Positions 45,185 to 56,046 are shown, counted from the stretch's first letter. The stretch: DNA of 64,000 nt from Budorcas taxicolor (GCF_023091745.1 NC_068910.1:40845272-40909271); one strand, 5' to 3'. Notes: generated from the sequence alone by a model not told the origin. Numbers and translations: made by a program.

Positions 45185-45533
45185 ATGAGCGTGAAAGTCA
45201 CTCAGTCGTGTCCAACTCCTTGCGACCCCATGGACTGTAGCTGGCCAGGCCCCTCTGTCCATGGAATTCTCTGGAATATTACCAGAAATTACCCAGAATA
45301 TAGGACTGGGTAGCCATTCCCTTCTCCAGGGGATCTTTCTACCCCAGGGGTTGAACCCAGGTCTCTCATATTGCAAGCAGATTCTTTACCATCTGGCCAC
45401 CAGGGAATCCCAAGAATACTGGAGTGAGTCATCTATCCCTTCTCTGGCAGATCTTCCTGACCCAGGAATCGAACCAGGTTCTCCTGCATTGCAGGCGGAT
45501 TCTTTACCAGCTGAGCTATCAGGGATGCCCATT
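45185..45533 (-). mobile_element. Bov-tA with duplicated head
   Basis: An antisense composite. The tail and body (45190-45330) lead into one tRNA-derived head (gggttgaacccaggtctctc, accatctggccaccaggga, to about 45411). Then a second partial body (aagaatactggagtgagtca) leads into a second head (ggaatcgaaccaggttctcc, agctgagctatcagggatgc, to 45531). A third body-like insert (ggaatattaccagaaattac) disturbs the first unit near 45270. Either two insertions or one dimeric source. Confidence 0.85.
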
Positions 45534-45795
45534 GAAAACAAAGTAGTGGATAACAGTGAGGAAAGGGAAGAAGGAAGGATAAAACAGGGGTATGGGATTC
45601 AGAGATACAAACTAATGTATATAAAATAGATGAGCAAAAAGCATATATTGTACAGCACAGAGAATATAATCATTATTTTGTAATAATTTTAAAGGGAGCA
45701 TGATCTCAAAAAATATTGAATCACTATGTTGAACACCTGAAACTAATATAATATTGTAAATCAGCTATATTTCAGTAAAATAAATTAAAATATAA

Positions 45796-46989
45796 AAAGA
45801 AAAGCAGTCCCCAAAAGATGTATTTTGACTCTTGCCATGGCTTTCTGAGATCTCAATGCTTATTAAAAGCAAGGATCAATCTTTAAGAAGATAAGTAGTT
45901 GTAACAGAGGGAGGTTTTTAAAGAAGTTATGGAGTAGGAAGAAGAGAGGAACAGCCCACTTTCTAAATCCCTTGGATATTATTTCATAAAAGATAGCCTT
46001 CTTTCTAACTGGGATTGGTATAGTTTCCTTTTCCAATGTTGAGGGTTTTTTTTTCCCCCTCTTGATTGAATGAGATTTAACAGGATATTTCTACCCGTTT
46101 AAGAATTTTATCTAAGAAAACTCCCTGGTAGAAAGTATTAGCCCAGGATTTTTAAATGATTACGTTAAGAAGAAATTATCTATCTACCTATCATCTATCA
46201 TTTATTATTACTTGATGATAAGGTGGGAGTTGGGTATTCAGCTTCCTTAGAGGCAAGGAGGGGGTGATTTATTGATGGGACAAATACCTGTGAGTAAAAA
46301 GAAAAAATGAATATGGGGATTTTCTCTCAACAACAACGACAAACTGGCAACTTTAAAAAGAAGGATGAAGATGAGGCTGATGATGAGGAAATTGGGGTAA
46401 CTGACTTGTAGTGAGATTTCAGAACAAAGAGAAATCCCATGATTGAGAGAAAGAAGCATTTATGAAACAGACATCTGGCTAACATTTAGAAGACAAAAAC
46501 AAAGTGCCAGAAAGATAAGACAATCTAATCATCATCAATGTTTTGAAGGATTCAATAATGATAAAGAAGCTTGAAGCCAATTTGGAACATGGCGCATACA
46601 CTGGGAGATCATTACCCTGTAGAGCTCTAATAATAATGTTGGGCTGTATATCCAGAAATGAAATTGCAGACCTACCATCTGTTTCACTTGTGTCAGTGAT
46701 TCATTTGGATAGTTCAGTTTGTATCAGCACCACACATTTGCAAGGCAAGAGCCGGTGGCTCTTGTGTGTTCCCATGGCCCAAGCCAAGTTGTACTTGAGT
46801 GCAGAGCTTCACCATAAAGAGATGATGCATCAGGTAATAAAGATGATGGCTTTTAAGAAACGGTTTAGCAATTAATGACACACCATAGGTCTTGGACTAA
46901 AAAGGTACTATCTTTGAGAAGCAGCTAAATGTCTAGACAGAAAACTAGAGATGCTGACTTTGGCATTTTATTTGCTGCGTGGCGTTAGA
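45796..46989. other. Unique DNA with small ATCT repeat
   Basis: A short degenerate tetranucleotide (atctatctacctatcatcta) lies at 46177-46200. The 110-codon frame at 46543-46875 has no recognised domain. Confidence 0.4.
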
Positions 46990-47365
46990 CCACTGGTTCT
47001 CAACTGTTGGGGCAGTTTTGTCCTCCAGGGGATATATTTGGAGACATTTTGGTTTCCACAGCTTGGGGAATGGAGGTACTACCAGCATGTAGTATGTAGA
47101 ATCTGGGGTACTGCTGAATATACTTCAACAAAAAGGTCAGCCCTCAGCATAGACTTGTTTAGTCCCTGAGTCATGTCCAGCTCTTTGTGACTCCATGGAC
47201 TGTATCTGGCCAGGCTCTTCTGTCCATGGGATTTCCCAAACAAGAATACTGGAGTGGGTTGCCATTTCCTTCTCCAGGGGATCTTTCTGACCCAAGGAGC
47301 AAACCCACATCTCTATGTCTCCTGTGTTGGCTGTTGAATTCTATAGGCTAAGAACTCTGGTCCAG
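46990..47365 (+). mobile_element. MER5A (hAT-Charlie) split by Bov-tA
   Basis: A sense MER5A: start cactggttctcaactgttgg, then tttgtcctccaggggatata, ggagacattttggtttccac, tactgctgaatatacttcaa, to about 47152. A tail-like remnant (ataggctaagaactctgg) lies past the SINE at 47343-47360. Non-autonomous DNA transposon, with no coding sequence. Confidence 0.85.
47153..47335 (-). mobile_element. Bov-tA SINE inside MER5A
   Basis: Antisense Bov-tA, with tail (ccctgagtcatgtccagctc), body (caagaatactggagtgggtt) and a shortened head (aaacccacatctctatgtct, cctgtgttggctg). The inner part of the head has been lost. Confidence 0.88.
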
Positions 47366-47966
47366 ACTCATATTTTATTTTTTTGAGCCTATTCCCCCCT
47401 CATTTTCTATTAGGATTATTTTTACAGAGTTAATGTAAAGAAATTGATGAGATTGCATATATACAAATGCCTAAACATGGTAGCTGTAAACTAAAATTTG
47501 AATATGAAGATTTAAATTTGTTTGCCTAATTGCAAATTGATTCTGAAACCTATGAAGTAGATTGGAATAGGGTTTTGAGTATAAAAAATGGGCTTCAAAT
47601 TATAAGGGACACTCAATTGCATCACTGGGGAAGAAGTGTATACAATATTTAATTTATGTTGTTTTCATGTTATTTGCTACTATGTATCATGGACCAGAGC
47701 CTTTTAATAAGTAGTGTGCATCCTCTCTCATCCTTGCCCCAAATGTTCCTTAAAAATGTATGTGGAAATTTTAATATAAATAGATTAATACCATTGGAGA
47801 ACATCACACTGCTTTTAATAAGCTAACATGTTCTGCAAGTGTTAGAGAGAAGATATGATATTTTCTGAAAGTTATTTGACCAAGGCAGTGCTGATTTTCA
47901 AAATCTCTCAATGTCTTTCATTAAAATGAGTTATTTCAAAGCAGTTTGGGAAGTGCTGAAGTAAAT
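47366..47966. other. Unique non-coding DNA
   Basis: No gene or repeat recognised. Confidence 0.4.
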
Positions 47967-48028
47967 GAAGAAAGGAAAGGAAGGAAGAAGGGAAGGAAGG
48001 GGAAGAGAGAGAAGAAAGAGAGAAAATA
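47967..48028. repeat. GA/GGAA-rich purine tract
   Basis: About 60 bp of nearly pure purine built from ggaa, gaag and gaga units, ending agagagaaaatat. Confidence 0.9.
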
Positions 48029-48219
48029 TATATTCGTTTGTCCCCAGGCAAGTGAAATGATCAGAATCAAATGGAATGCTTTAACAGTAACTGTTGAGGC
48101 ATCAATACAAGCCCTCAAGAGGGTGGATAGTTACCATCTGGAATCAGGAACAGGGGAACAGTAGAACACAAGACATATGCTCCAGAAAACCTGATGGTGA
48201 CAGGTGTTCAAGCTGCCCT

Positions 48220-48515
48220 CACATCAGCTAGGAGAAGGCAATGGCACGCCACTCCAGTGCTCTTGCCTGGAAAATCCCATTGATGGAGGAGCCTGGTGGG
48301 CTACAGTCCATGGGGTCGCACAGAGTCGGACACGACTGAGCGACATCACTTTCCCTTTTCACTTTCATGCATTGGAGAAGGAAATGGCAACCCACTCCAG
48401 TGTTCTTGCCTGGAGACTCCCAGGGACGGGGGAGCCTGGTGGGCTGCCGTCTATGGGGTCGCACAGAGTCAGACACGACTGAAGCGACTTAGCAGCAGCA
48501 GCAGCACATCAACTA
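48220..48515 (+). mobile_element. BOV-A2 SINE with TSD
   Basis: A full sense dimer (48231-48504) ending in (agc)n, flanked by cacatcagcta (48220-48230) and cacatcaacta (48505-48515), a 10/11 match. It is close to the other young copies, so probably a recent insertion. Confidence 0.96.
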
Positions 48516-48785
48516 TGTTGAGCAAATTGAGTGAAACACAGTCCTGAGAACTGGATTTGGAAACAAGCTGGAAATCAGGGAAAGTTACTCATCATAGCCA
48601 TAATATCACTTTTTTTCATGACTCGTGCATTTTCAGCCAAGCTGCTTTTTCTGGTCATGTTCTGAAGTTGTTGTTGTTGTTTGTTTTTTGTTTTTTTTCC
48701 TCCCTCAAATCTGAGTCAGAAAAATCTGAAGGAGTTAGAGTAAGAGGAACCAGTTCTCCAACTTGGTGACATGTTGAAGTCATCA
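48516..48785. other. Unique DNA with (GTT)n/T tract
   Basis: A short (gtt)n run followed by T-rich DNA at 48668-48700. No gene recognised. Confidence 0.45.
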
Positions 48786-48915
48786 GATCATTAAACAGCC
48801 CTGAAACCAGTTTTTCTGTCCCACTACCACCATCGGAGATTCTAATTTAATAACTGTGGGGCCAACTAGAGCTCATAAGTTTTCTATCACCCCAAGTGAG
48901 TCTCTGGGACAGCAA
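48786..48915 (+). mobile_element. hAT-Charlie fragment (possible)
   Basis: The order cggagattctaatttaataa, ctgtggggccaactagagc, caccccaagtgag resembles the centre of MER58/MER3-type elements. Weak evidence. Confidence 0.4.
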
Positions 48916-48967
48916 CCTAGTTCATGCATGACCTAGAATGCCTAAAAATTAAAGAGTTAAGAGAGAA

Positions 48968-49024
48968 GACTCTATCTCTCTGTCTCTCTTTGTTTCTCTC
49001 TCTCTCTGTCTATCTCTTTCTCTG
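48968..49024. repeat. (TC)n-rich tract
   Basis: An imperfect run of tctc and tgtc units across about 57 bp. Confidence 0.9.
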
Positions 49025-49114
49025 ATAGGCATGTTAATAATCTGTGGGGCATCACTGACAAACTAGATTGGAGTAAATCTTGAATAAAAGTAGCAATAAT
49101 GAGAACAATATAAT

Positions 49115-49300
49115 AATGGCTAACATTTACTACATATCTACTCCTTTCCAATTTTGTAAATGTGCTTTACTGTCAGTAATCCAATTAAATCCTTCAACAG
49201 CTCCAAGGAAGGTGTTATAATGCTCAACATGGTGGGATCCATTACATAAACAGAGAGATATGCTAACTTGGCAAGGTCACTCAGAAAGAAGCACACTAGT
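49115..49300 (-). mobile_element. MIR SINE
   Basis: Antisense MIR: atggctaacatttactacat, gtaatccaattaaatccttc, aaggaaggtgttataatgct, gagatatgctaacttggcaa, ggtcactcagaaag. Good match in order. Confidence 0.82.
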
Positions 49301-49418
49301 CTTCCAGATTCTAAATGCAAAAACACTGAAACTAAGACCTTGGATATACCAGAATCTGACCTTGACAGAAAAAATCTAGTGCTTCTTAATACTGTATGCA
49401 CACTGATGAGCTTTTTAA

Positions 49419-49420
<2 letters not shown>

Positions 49421-49462
<42 letters not shown>

Positions 49463-49464
49463 AC
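49421..49464. repeat. (AC)n microsatellite
   Basis: About 17 uninterrupted AC units (49421-49454), then one interruption (aa) and more AC. Probably polymorphic. Confidence 0.97.
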
Positions 49465-50797
49465 GTTATTTTTTTAGGTTTGTGAAAATATTCTGTATGG
49501 TGTTTTTGTGGTGGATACTTGACACTATACATTTGTCAAAACCCACATAAGTTTACAGCTCAAACACTGAAATATAATCTATGCAGACTTAAAAAATCAA
49601 TTAAATCAGAGACTCCCAAGATGGAATGCAGACTGTAAACAAAGAATCTAACTGTATTATGAATGTGTAACTACACAGAAGGAGGTGGAGGAAACAGTAA
49701 CTTTAGATTTGAACAGAGATCAAAGACTTAAAGGCAGTGGGAACTGAACATAATAAGCACTGCACTCTAGTAGGTGATTTTCTACAGAGGCACAGGCTAA
49801 CAATTGCTAAAGCTCTATGCATGCATACCAGAAGTGAACAATGAAGTAAGTAAATGGTAAGTGGTTGCAGTCAAGTTTCTCACTGCTAGTAGAGGTGGCA
49901 GGCTTGCAGATAAGAAAGAAGTGAGAAGGCTAGAATGCTCCATGGAATAATAAAATTAGAGTTGGAGACATCAGTATGAACTTATGTTTATTTCAATATA
50001 GATACATGTATTTTTATAGGATAATAATACACGTGTTTATTTTCTAGCTCTGTACTCTGAGATGACCTGGAAGCAACAATGTCTTGGAAACCTCAGAACA
50101 CTAAGTTCACTATTGGTTTCTAATGCCATTCCCCAGTGCAGGGATACAAGGTTTCTTAGAGAAATGGTTGATTCTAAGGCTAGGGCAAGGAATATGCAAG
50201 ATAAGTCTGGAGCTCAAAAAGACAAAGTGATAGAGTATGTACAAGGGACACAGGAGACAAATAAAAGAGCTCTCAGGAGCCAACCTTGTAATAGTTTGAG
50301 CAGCAAAATAAAAAACATAGTACTGGAGCATAACCCAAAGTATAAATTAAATACCCATGAGTCTGTACTAACAGAAATAAATAATTGAATACATAAATAA
50401 ATATATGGGAGGAAACAGGCAAGTCTCCTGTTTAAAAGAATTCTCAATAATTTATGAAGCTATTCCCCCCTCAAAGATGTGGAACTTCACTATCTTCCAC
50501 ATAAGTGGGGCTGCACATAGCGACTTCCTTCAAGGTAGGGTGGTATCAATGAACAAAGAAACTGTAACTTTATGTGGAGAAACCTGACAAACATCGGTTG
50601 AATGATAAGGGCCATATCAATTGTGGACTCATGTTGATGGCATATCCTCTTGATGTGATGTGATGAGAATGACACTTTACCCCTGTGGTCTTCCTTCAGA
50701 AAGCCCATAAATCCCATCCAAATGTGGGGAAAAACAAAAACATACAAATCTTAATTTAGGAACATTCTCCAAAATGTCTGACCAGTAGTCTTCAAAG
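49465..50797. other. Unique non-coding DNA
   Basis: No gene recognised. Frames at 50062-50388 (+), 50214-50447 (-) and 50490-50747 (-) overlap and show no domains. Confidence 0.4.
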
Positions 50798-51349
50798 CTG
50801 TCCAAAGTGAAAGTGAAAGAGGAGTCGCTCAGTCACGTCCGACTCTTTGCGACCCCATGGACAGTGGCCTACCAGGATCCTGAGTCCATGGGATTTTCCA
50901 GGCAAGAGTACTGGAGTGGGGTGCCATTTCCTTCTCCAGGTGATCTTCCCAACCCAGGGATCAAACCTGGGCCTCCCGCATTGTAGGCAGACGCTTTACT
51001 GTATGAGACACCAGGGAAGAAGCTAACTGTCAGAACTATCCAGTGAGTGAGTGAAAGTCGCTCAGTCGTGTCCGACTCTGCGACCCCGTGGACTACACAG
51101 TCCATGGAATTCTCCAGGCCAGAATACTTGGAGTGGGTAGCCTTTCCCTTCTCTGGGGAATCTTCCCAACCCAGAGTTCGAACCTAGGTCTCCCAAACTG
51201 CAGGCAGATTCTTTACCAGCTGAGCCCAAGGGAAGCCCATTTCCTTCTCCAGGGGATCTTCCCGACCCACGGATTGAACCCAGGTCTCCCACATTAGAGG
51301 CAGACTCTTTAACCTCTGAGCCACCAGGGAAGCCCCCAAAACTGTCCAA
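50798..51349 (-). mobile_element. Composite Bov-tA array with three heads
   Basis: Antisense Bov-tA sequences in a row: unit 1 tail-body-head (50806-51015), unit 2 tail-body-head (about 51045-51240), and then a third head with only its adjoining body (51241-51341; gggatcttcccgacccacgg, ctctgagccaccagggaagc). The whole array is bracketed by ctgtccaa at 50798-50805 and 51342-51349, which could be one TSD for the complete array. Confidence 0.85.
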
Positions 51350-51784
51350 GTCATCTCTAAAAAGCAAAGTGTGAGAGACTGTCACAACCAAGAGGAGCCT
51401 AAGGAGGCATGACAGCTGAATGTAGTGTGGTGTCCTGGATGGGTTCCTGGACCAGAGACAGGATGTTAGGTAAAAACTAAGAACATCTAAATTAGTCATG
51501 GGCTTTAGTTAATAATCATGTATCATTCTTCTCCACTAATTATAACACATGCATCATGTCAATAGTAGGTGATAAACAGAAAATTGACATTAGAATATAA
51601 ACTTTTGTCAATAAAACTGACAGAATATATATATAACATTCTCACTTTAAAACGTTTTGTAAATATGCAGCTATTCTCAAACTTTATGGGAAAGACAACA
51701 AAGTAAAACATCTGTCTTGGAACACCACTAGAGACTCAGATTTAAGTTGTCTGAGATGGAATTTGAGTACAATACTGTTTTAAA
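51350..51784. other. Unique non-coding DNA
   Basis: No gene or repeat recognised. Confidence 0.35.
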
Positions 51785-51930
51785 CGGGGAGGCAGGAGGA
51801 TGGGGGATTCAGGATGGGGAACACATGTATACCTGTGGTGGATTCCTGTTGATGTATGGCAAAACCAATACAATATTGTAAAGTAATTAGCCTCCAATTA
51901 AAATAAGTAAATTTATATTTAAAAAAAAAG
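51785..51930 (+). mobile_element. Ruminant L1 3' end (L1_BT-like)
   Basis: A sense tail: ggatgggggattcaggatgg, ggaacacatgtatacctgtg, caatattgtaaagtaattag, cctccaattaaaataagtaa and an A-rich end. Heavily 5'-truncated (~145 bp). Confidence 0.92.
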
Positions 51931-52239
51931 AGTATGCTCCAACAACAACAACAAAATAATAAAAGAGCCTCGCCTCATGTGATTCTAAGGAGCTTTAGAT
52001 GAGAATTAGTCCCATGGCAAGACTGTTCCTTTCCAACATGTCCTTAAATTTGCCTGTTCATTCTAGAGTTCTGAAGTCTTACCTAGAGGTTCTTCTCACA
52101 TCAACTAAAGCATCTCTTCTTTTAAATCCCAACTTTCTGAGAATCTAAACCTGAGTTATTTTATAAAACTCAGATAATGTTTCTCAATTTACTAGTATGT
52201 CCTTATATCAAATTAACAAAACTCAATGGTCTCTTAAAA
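51931..52239. other. Unique DNA with (CAA)n
   Basis: A short (caa)n run lies at about 51940-51955. Nothing else recognised. Confidence 0.4.
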
Positions 52240-53253
52240 AAGATATAAATAAAAATAAACAAATGAGACCTAATTAAACTTAAAAGCTTTTGCATAATGA
52301 AGGAAACTGTAAGCAAGGTGAAAAGACCACCTTCAGAATAGGAGAAAATAATAGCAAATGAAGCAACTGACAAAGAATTAATCTCAAAAATATACAAGCA
52401 GCTCATGTAGCTCAAAACGAGAAAAATAAACCAGATCAAAAACTGGGCCTAAGAACTAAACAGACGTTTCTCCAAAGAAGACATACAGATGGCTAGCAAA
52501 CACATGAAAAGATGTTCAACATCACTCATTATCAGAGAAATGCAAATCAGAACCACAATGAGGTACCATCTCACCCCACTCAGAATGGCTGCTAACAAAA
52601 AGTCTACAAACAATAAATCCTGGAGAGGGTGTAGAGAAAAGAGAACCCTCTTATAATGTTGCTGGGAACGCAAACTAATACAGCCACTATGGAAAACTGT
52701 GGAGATTCCTTAAAAAATTAGAAATAGAACTTCCATACAACCCATCAATCCCACTGCTGGATATACACACCTAGGAAACCAGAATTGAAAGAAACACATG
52801 TACCCAATGTTCATCACAGCACTGTTTACAGCAGCTAGGACATGGAAGCAACCTAGATGTCTATCTGCAGATGAATGGATAAAAAGGTTGTGGTACATAT
52901 ACATAATGGATTATTACTCAGCTATTAAAAAGAACACATTAGAATCAGTTCTAATCCAGTGGGTGGAACTGGAGCCTATTATACAGAGAGAAATAAGTCA
53001 GAAAGGAAAACACCAATACAGTATATTAAAGCATCAGTTCAGTTTAGTGGCTTAGTCGTGTCCGACTCTTTGTGACCCCATGAATCGCAGCACGCCAGGC
53101 CTCCCTGTCCATCACCAACTCCCAGAGTTTCCTCAAACTCATGTCCATCGAGTCAGTGATGCTATCCAACCATCTCATCCTCAGTCGTCCCCATCTCCTC
53201 CTGCCCTCAATCCCTCCCAGCATCAGGGTCTTTTCCAGTGAGTCAACTCTTCA

Positions 53254-55396
53254 CATGAGGTGGCCAAAGTACTGGAGTTTCAGCTTTAGCATCAGTCCTT
53301 CCACTGAATACCCAGGACTGGTCTCCTTTAGAATGCACTGGTTGGATCTCCTTGTAGTCCAAGGGACTCTCAAGAGTCTTCTCCAACACCACAGTTCAAA
53401 AGCATCAATTCTTCGGTGCTCAGCTTTCTTCACAGTCCAACTCTCACATCCATACATGACCACAGGAAAAACCATAGCCTTGACTAGATGGACCTTAGTC
53501 GGCAAAGTAATGTCTCTGCTTTTGAATATGCTATCTATGTTGGTCATAACTTTCCTTCCAAGGAGTAAGCGTCTTTTAATTTCATGGCTGCAATCACCAT
53601 CTGCAGTGATTTTGGAGCCCAAAAAATAAAGTCTGACACTGTTTCTACTGTTTCCCCATCTATTTCCCATGAAGTGATGGGACCAGATGCCATGATCTTT
53701 GTTTTCTGAATGTTGAGCTTTAAGCCAACTTTTTCACTCTCCACTTTCACTTTCACAAGAGGCTTTTTAGTTCCTCTTCACTTTCTGCCATGAGGGTGGT
53801 GTCATCTGCATATCTGAGGTTATTGATATTTCTCTCAGCAGTCTTGATTCCAGCTTGTGCTTCTTCCAGTCCAGTGTTTCTCATGATGTAATCTGCATAA
53901 AAGTTAAATAAGCAGGGTGACAATATACAGTGTTGACGTACTCCTTTTCCTATTTGGAACCAGTCTGTTGTTCCATGTCCAGTTCTAACTGTTGCTTCCT
54001 GAGCTGCATATAGGTTTCTCAAGAGGCAGGTCATGTGGTCTGGTATTCCCATCTCTTTTAGAATTTTCCACAGATTGTTGTGATCCACACAGTTAAAGGC
54101 TTTGGCATAGTTAATAAAGCAGAAAGAGATGTTTTTCTGGGACTCTCTTGCTTTTTCCATGATCCAGCGGATGTTGACAATTTGATCTCTGGTTCCTCTG
54201 CCTTTTCTGAAACCAGCTTGAACATCTGGAAGTTCACGGTTCAGGTATTGCTGAAGCCTGGCTTGGAGAATTTTGAGCATTACTTTACTAACGTGTGAAG
54301 TGAGTGCAATTGTGCAGTAGTTTGAGCATTCTTTGGCATTGCCTTTATTTGGGATTGGAATGAAAACTGATCTTTTCCAGTCCTGTGGCCACTGCTGAGT
54401 TTTCCAAATTTGGTGGTATATTGAGTGCAACACTTTCACAGCATCATCTTTCAGGTTTTGAAATAGTTCAACTGGAATTCCATCACCTCCACTAGCTTTG
54501 TTTGTAGTGATGCTTTCTAAGACCCTCTTGACTTCACATTCCAGGATGTCTAGGTGAGTGATCACACCATCATGATTATCTGGGTCATGAAGATCTTTTT
54601 TGTAGAGTTCTTCTGTGTATTCTTGCCACCTCTTCTTATCTTCTGCTTCTGTTAGGTCCATCCATTTCTGTCCTTTATGAAGCCCATCTTTGCATGAAAT
54701 ATTCCCTTGATATCTCTAATTTTCTTGAAGAGATCTCTGGTGCTGCTGCTGATGCTGCTAGGTCGCTTCAGTCGTGTCCAACTCTGTGCAACCCCATGGA
54801 CTGCAGCCTACCAGGCTCTTCCATCCATGGGATTTTCCAGGCAAGAGTATTGGAGTGGGATGCCATTGCCCTCTCCAGAAGAGATCTCTAGTCTTTCCCT
54901 TTCTGTTGTTTTCCTCTATTTCTTTGCGTTGATCACTGAGGAAGGCTTTCTTATCTCTCCTTGCTATTCTTTGGAACTCTGCATTCAGATGCTTATATCT
55001 TTCCTTTTCTCCTTTGCTTTCCACTTCTCTTCTTTTCACAGCTATTTGTAAGACCTCCCCAGATAGCTGTTTTTCTTTTTTGCATTTCTTTTCCATGGGG
55101 ATGGTCTTGATCCCTGTTTCCTGTACAATGTCATGAACCTCCGTCCATAGTTCATCAGGTACTCTGTCTATCAGATCTAGTCCCTTAAATTTATTTCTCA
55201 CTTCTACTGCATAATCATAAGGGATTTGATTTAGGTCATACCTGAAGTGTCTAGTGGTTTTCCCTACTTTCTTCAATTTAAGTCTGAATTTGGCAATAAG
55301 GAGTTTATGATCTGAGCCACAGTCAGCTCCTGGTCTTGTTTTTGTTGACTGTATAGAGCTTCTCCGTCTTTGGCTGCAAAGAATATAATCAATCAA
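53254..55396 (-). pseudogene. BovB ORF remnant: RT domain, decayed
   Basis: Read on the minus strand. It starts at IDYILCSQ (55396 side), the end of the endonuclease, and continues with GADCGSDHKLLIAKF and YDLNQIPYDY to the Bov-A insertion. A 302-codon frame (53753-54661) then holds most of the RT: ASGGDGIPVELF, GFRKGRGTRDQ, YADD near its end, and motif A as FINYAKAFN. The catalytic aspartate of motif A, present in the 10-13 kb copy, has become asparagine here. A one-base deletion near 53752 shifts the frame, and the rest lies in 53544-53756 and 53251-53670. The RT is inactive. Confidence 0.9.
54728..54889 (-). mobile_element. Bov-A SINE in BovB with 11-bp TSD
   Basis: An antisense Bov-A monomer (54739-54878) starting with an inverted (agc)n-like tail (tgctgctgctgatgctgcta), flanked by aagagatctct at 54728-54738 and 54879-54889. 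It is the innermost and youngest layer of the nest. Confidence 0.96.
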
Positions 55397-55775
55397 TATT
55401 AATGCATATATACAGAATTTAGAAAGATTGGAGCAATGACCCTATATGTGAGACAGCAAAAGAGACACAGATATGAAGAACAGACTTTTGAACTCTGTGG
55501 GAGAAGGTAAGGGTGGGATGATTTGAGAAAATAGCATTGAAGCATGTATATTACTATATGTGAAACAGATGACCAGTCCATGTTTGATGCATGAAACAGG
55601 GCTCTCAAAGCTGGTGTGCTGGGACAACCCAGAGGGATGGAATGGGGAAGGAAATGAGCAGGGTTTCAGGACAGGGGGACATATGTTTACCAGGGGCTGA
55701 TTCATTTCAATGTATGGCAAAATCCACCACAATATTGTAAAGTAATTAGCCTCCAATTATAATAAAGAAATTGAT

Positions 55776-55845
55776 TTTTATTTTATTTTTTTATTTTATT
55801 ATTATTATTTTTTAATTTTAAAACCTTTAATTCTTACATGTAAAA
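55776..55845 (-). mobile_element. Antisense L1 tail fragment
   Basis: T-rich DNA followed by taattttaaaacctttaatt and cttacatgt, the same motif as the ultrashort L1 piece at 61995-62046. It adjoins the 3' end of the sense L1, so two L1 tails lie back to back. Confidence 0.65.
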
Positions 55846-56046
55846 ATATATAAATATTTTAATTGAGATTATAGCCTAGATGGATAGTTCAATCCCAGAA
55901 TGACAGCACCTCTAAAGTGGCATTTGAAATGATCGCTATTTTAGTATCCAGGCTGCAAGTGGCAAACTTTATTATTTCTTTGTACAGGTTTGGTTTTGAA
56001 ATCAGAGCAGATGGATATAACAGACAGCAATTAAAGCTCATTTGTC
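55846..56046. other. Unique non-coding DNA
   Basis: No gene or repeat recognised. Confidence 0.35.

Larger units (their letters stand above)
44430..45795 (+). mobile_element. Old L1 LINE 3' end, split by SINEs
   Basis: Sense L1: ORF2 3' end (acactcttggtgggaattta, ccatatgattgagcagtttt; after the SINE catagcagcattactcacgg, ggaatattactcagctgtaa). The 3' UTR runs to 45795 (tgtacagcacagagaatata, ttgaacacctgaaactaata). It is split by a BOV-A2 and a two-head Bov-tA. Confidence 0.85.
53023..55407 (-). mobile_element. BovB LINE in L1, ~2.36 kb, with TSD
   Basis: An antisense BovB (53035-55395) flanked by atattaaagcat (53023-53034) and atattaatgcat (55396-55407), an 11/12 match. It is truncated in the last part of the endonuclease domain and includes the full RT and 3' tail. 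A Bov-A at 54739-54878 interrupts it. It is the second-largest BovB in the window. Confidence 0.96.
52240..55775 (+). mobile_element. Ruminant L1 (L1_BT-like) split by BovB
   Basis: Sense L1, 5'-truncated in ORF2. The left part (52240-53034) encodes decayed ORF2 C-terminal sequence (aagcttttgcataatgaagg, tctccaaagaagacatacag, ggataaaaaggttgtggtac). It stops at ccaatacagtatattaa and resumes at 55396 with gcatatatacagaatttaga, then the 3' UTR (gagggatggaatggggaagg, ctccaattataataaag). Removing the BovB rejoins the L1 reading cleanly. Confidence 0.92.

Noticed and set aside
51241..51341. Possible free-standing tRNA gene
   Set aside because: It is a Bov-tA head with adjoining body sequence, part of the array to its left.
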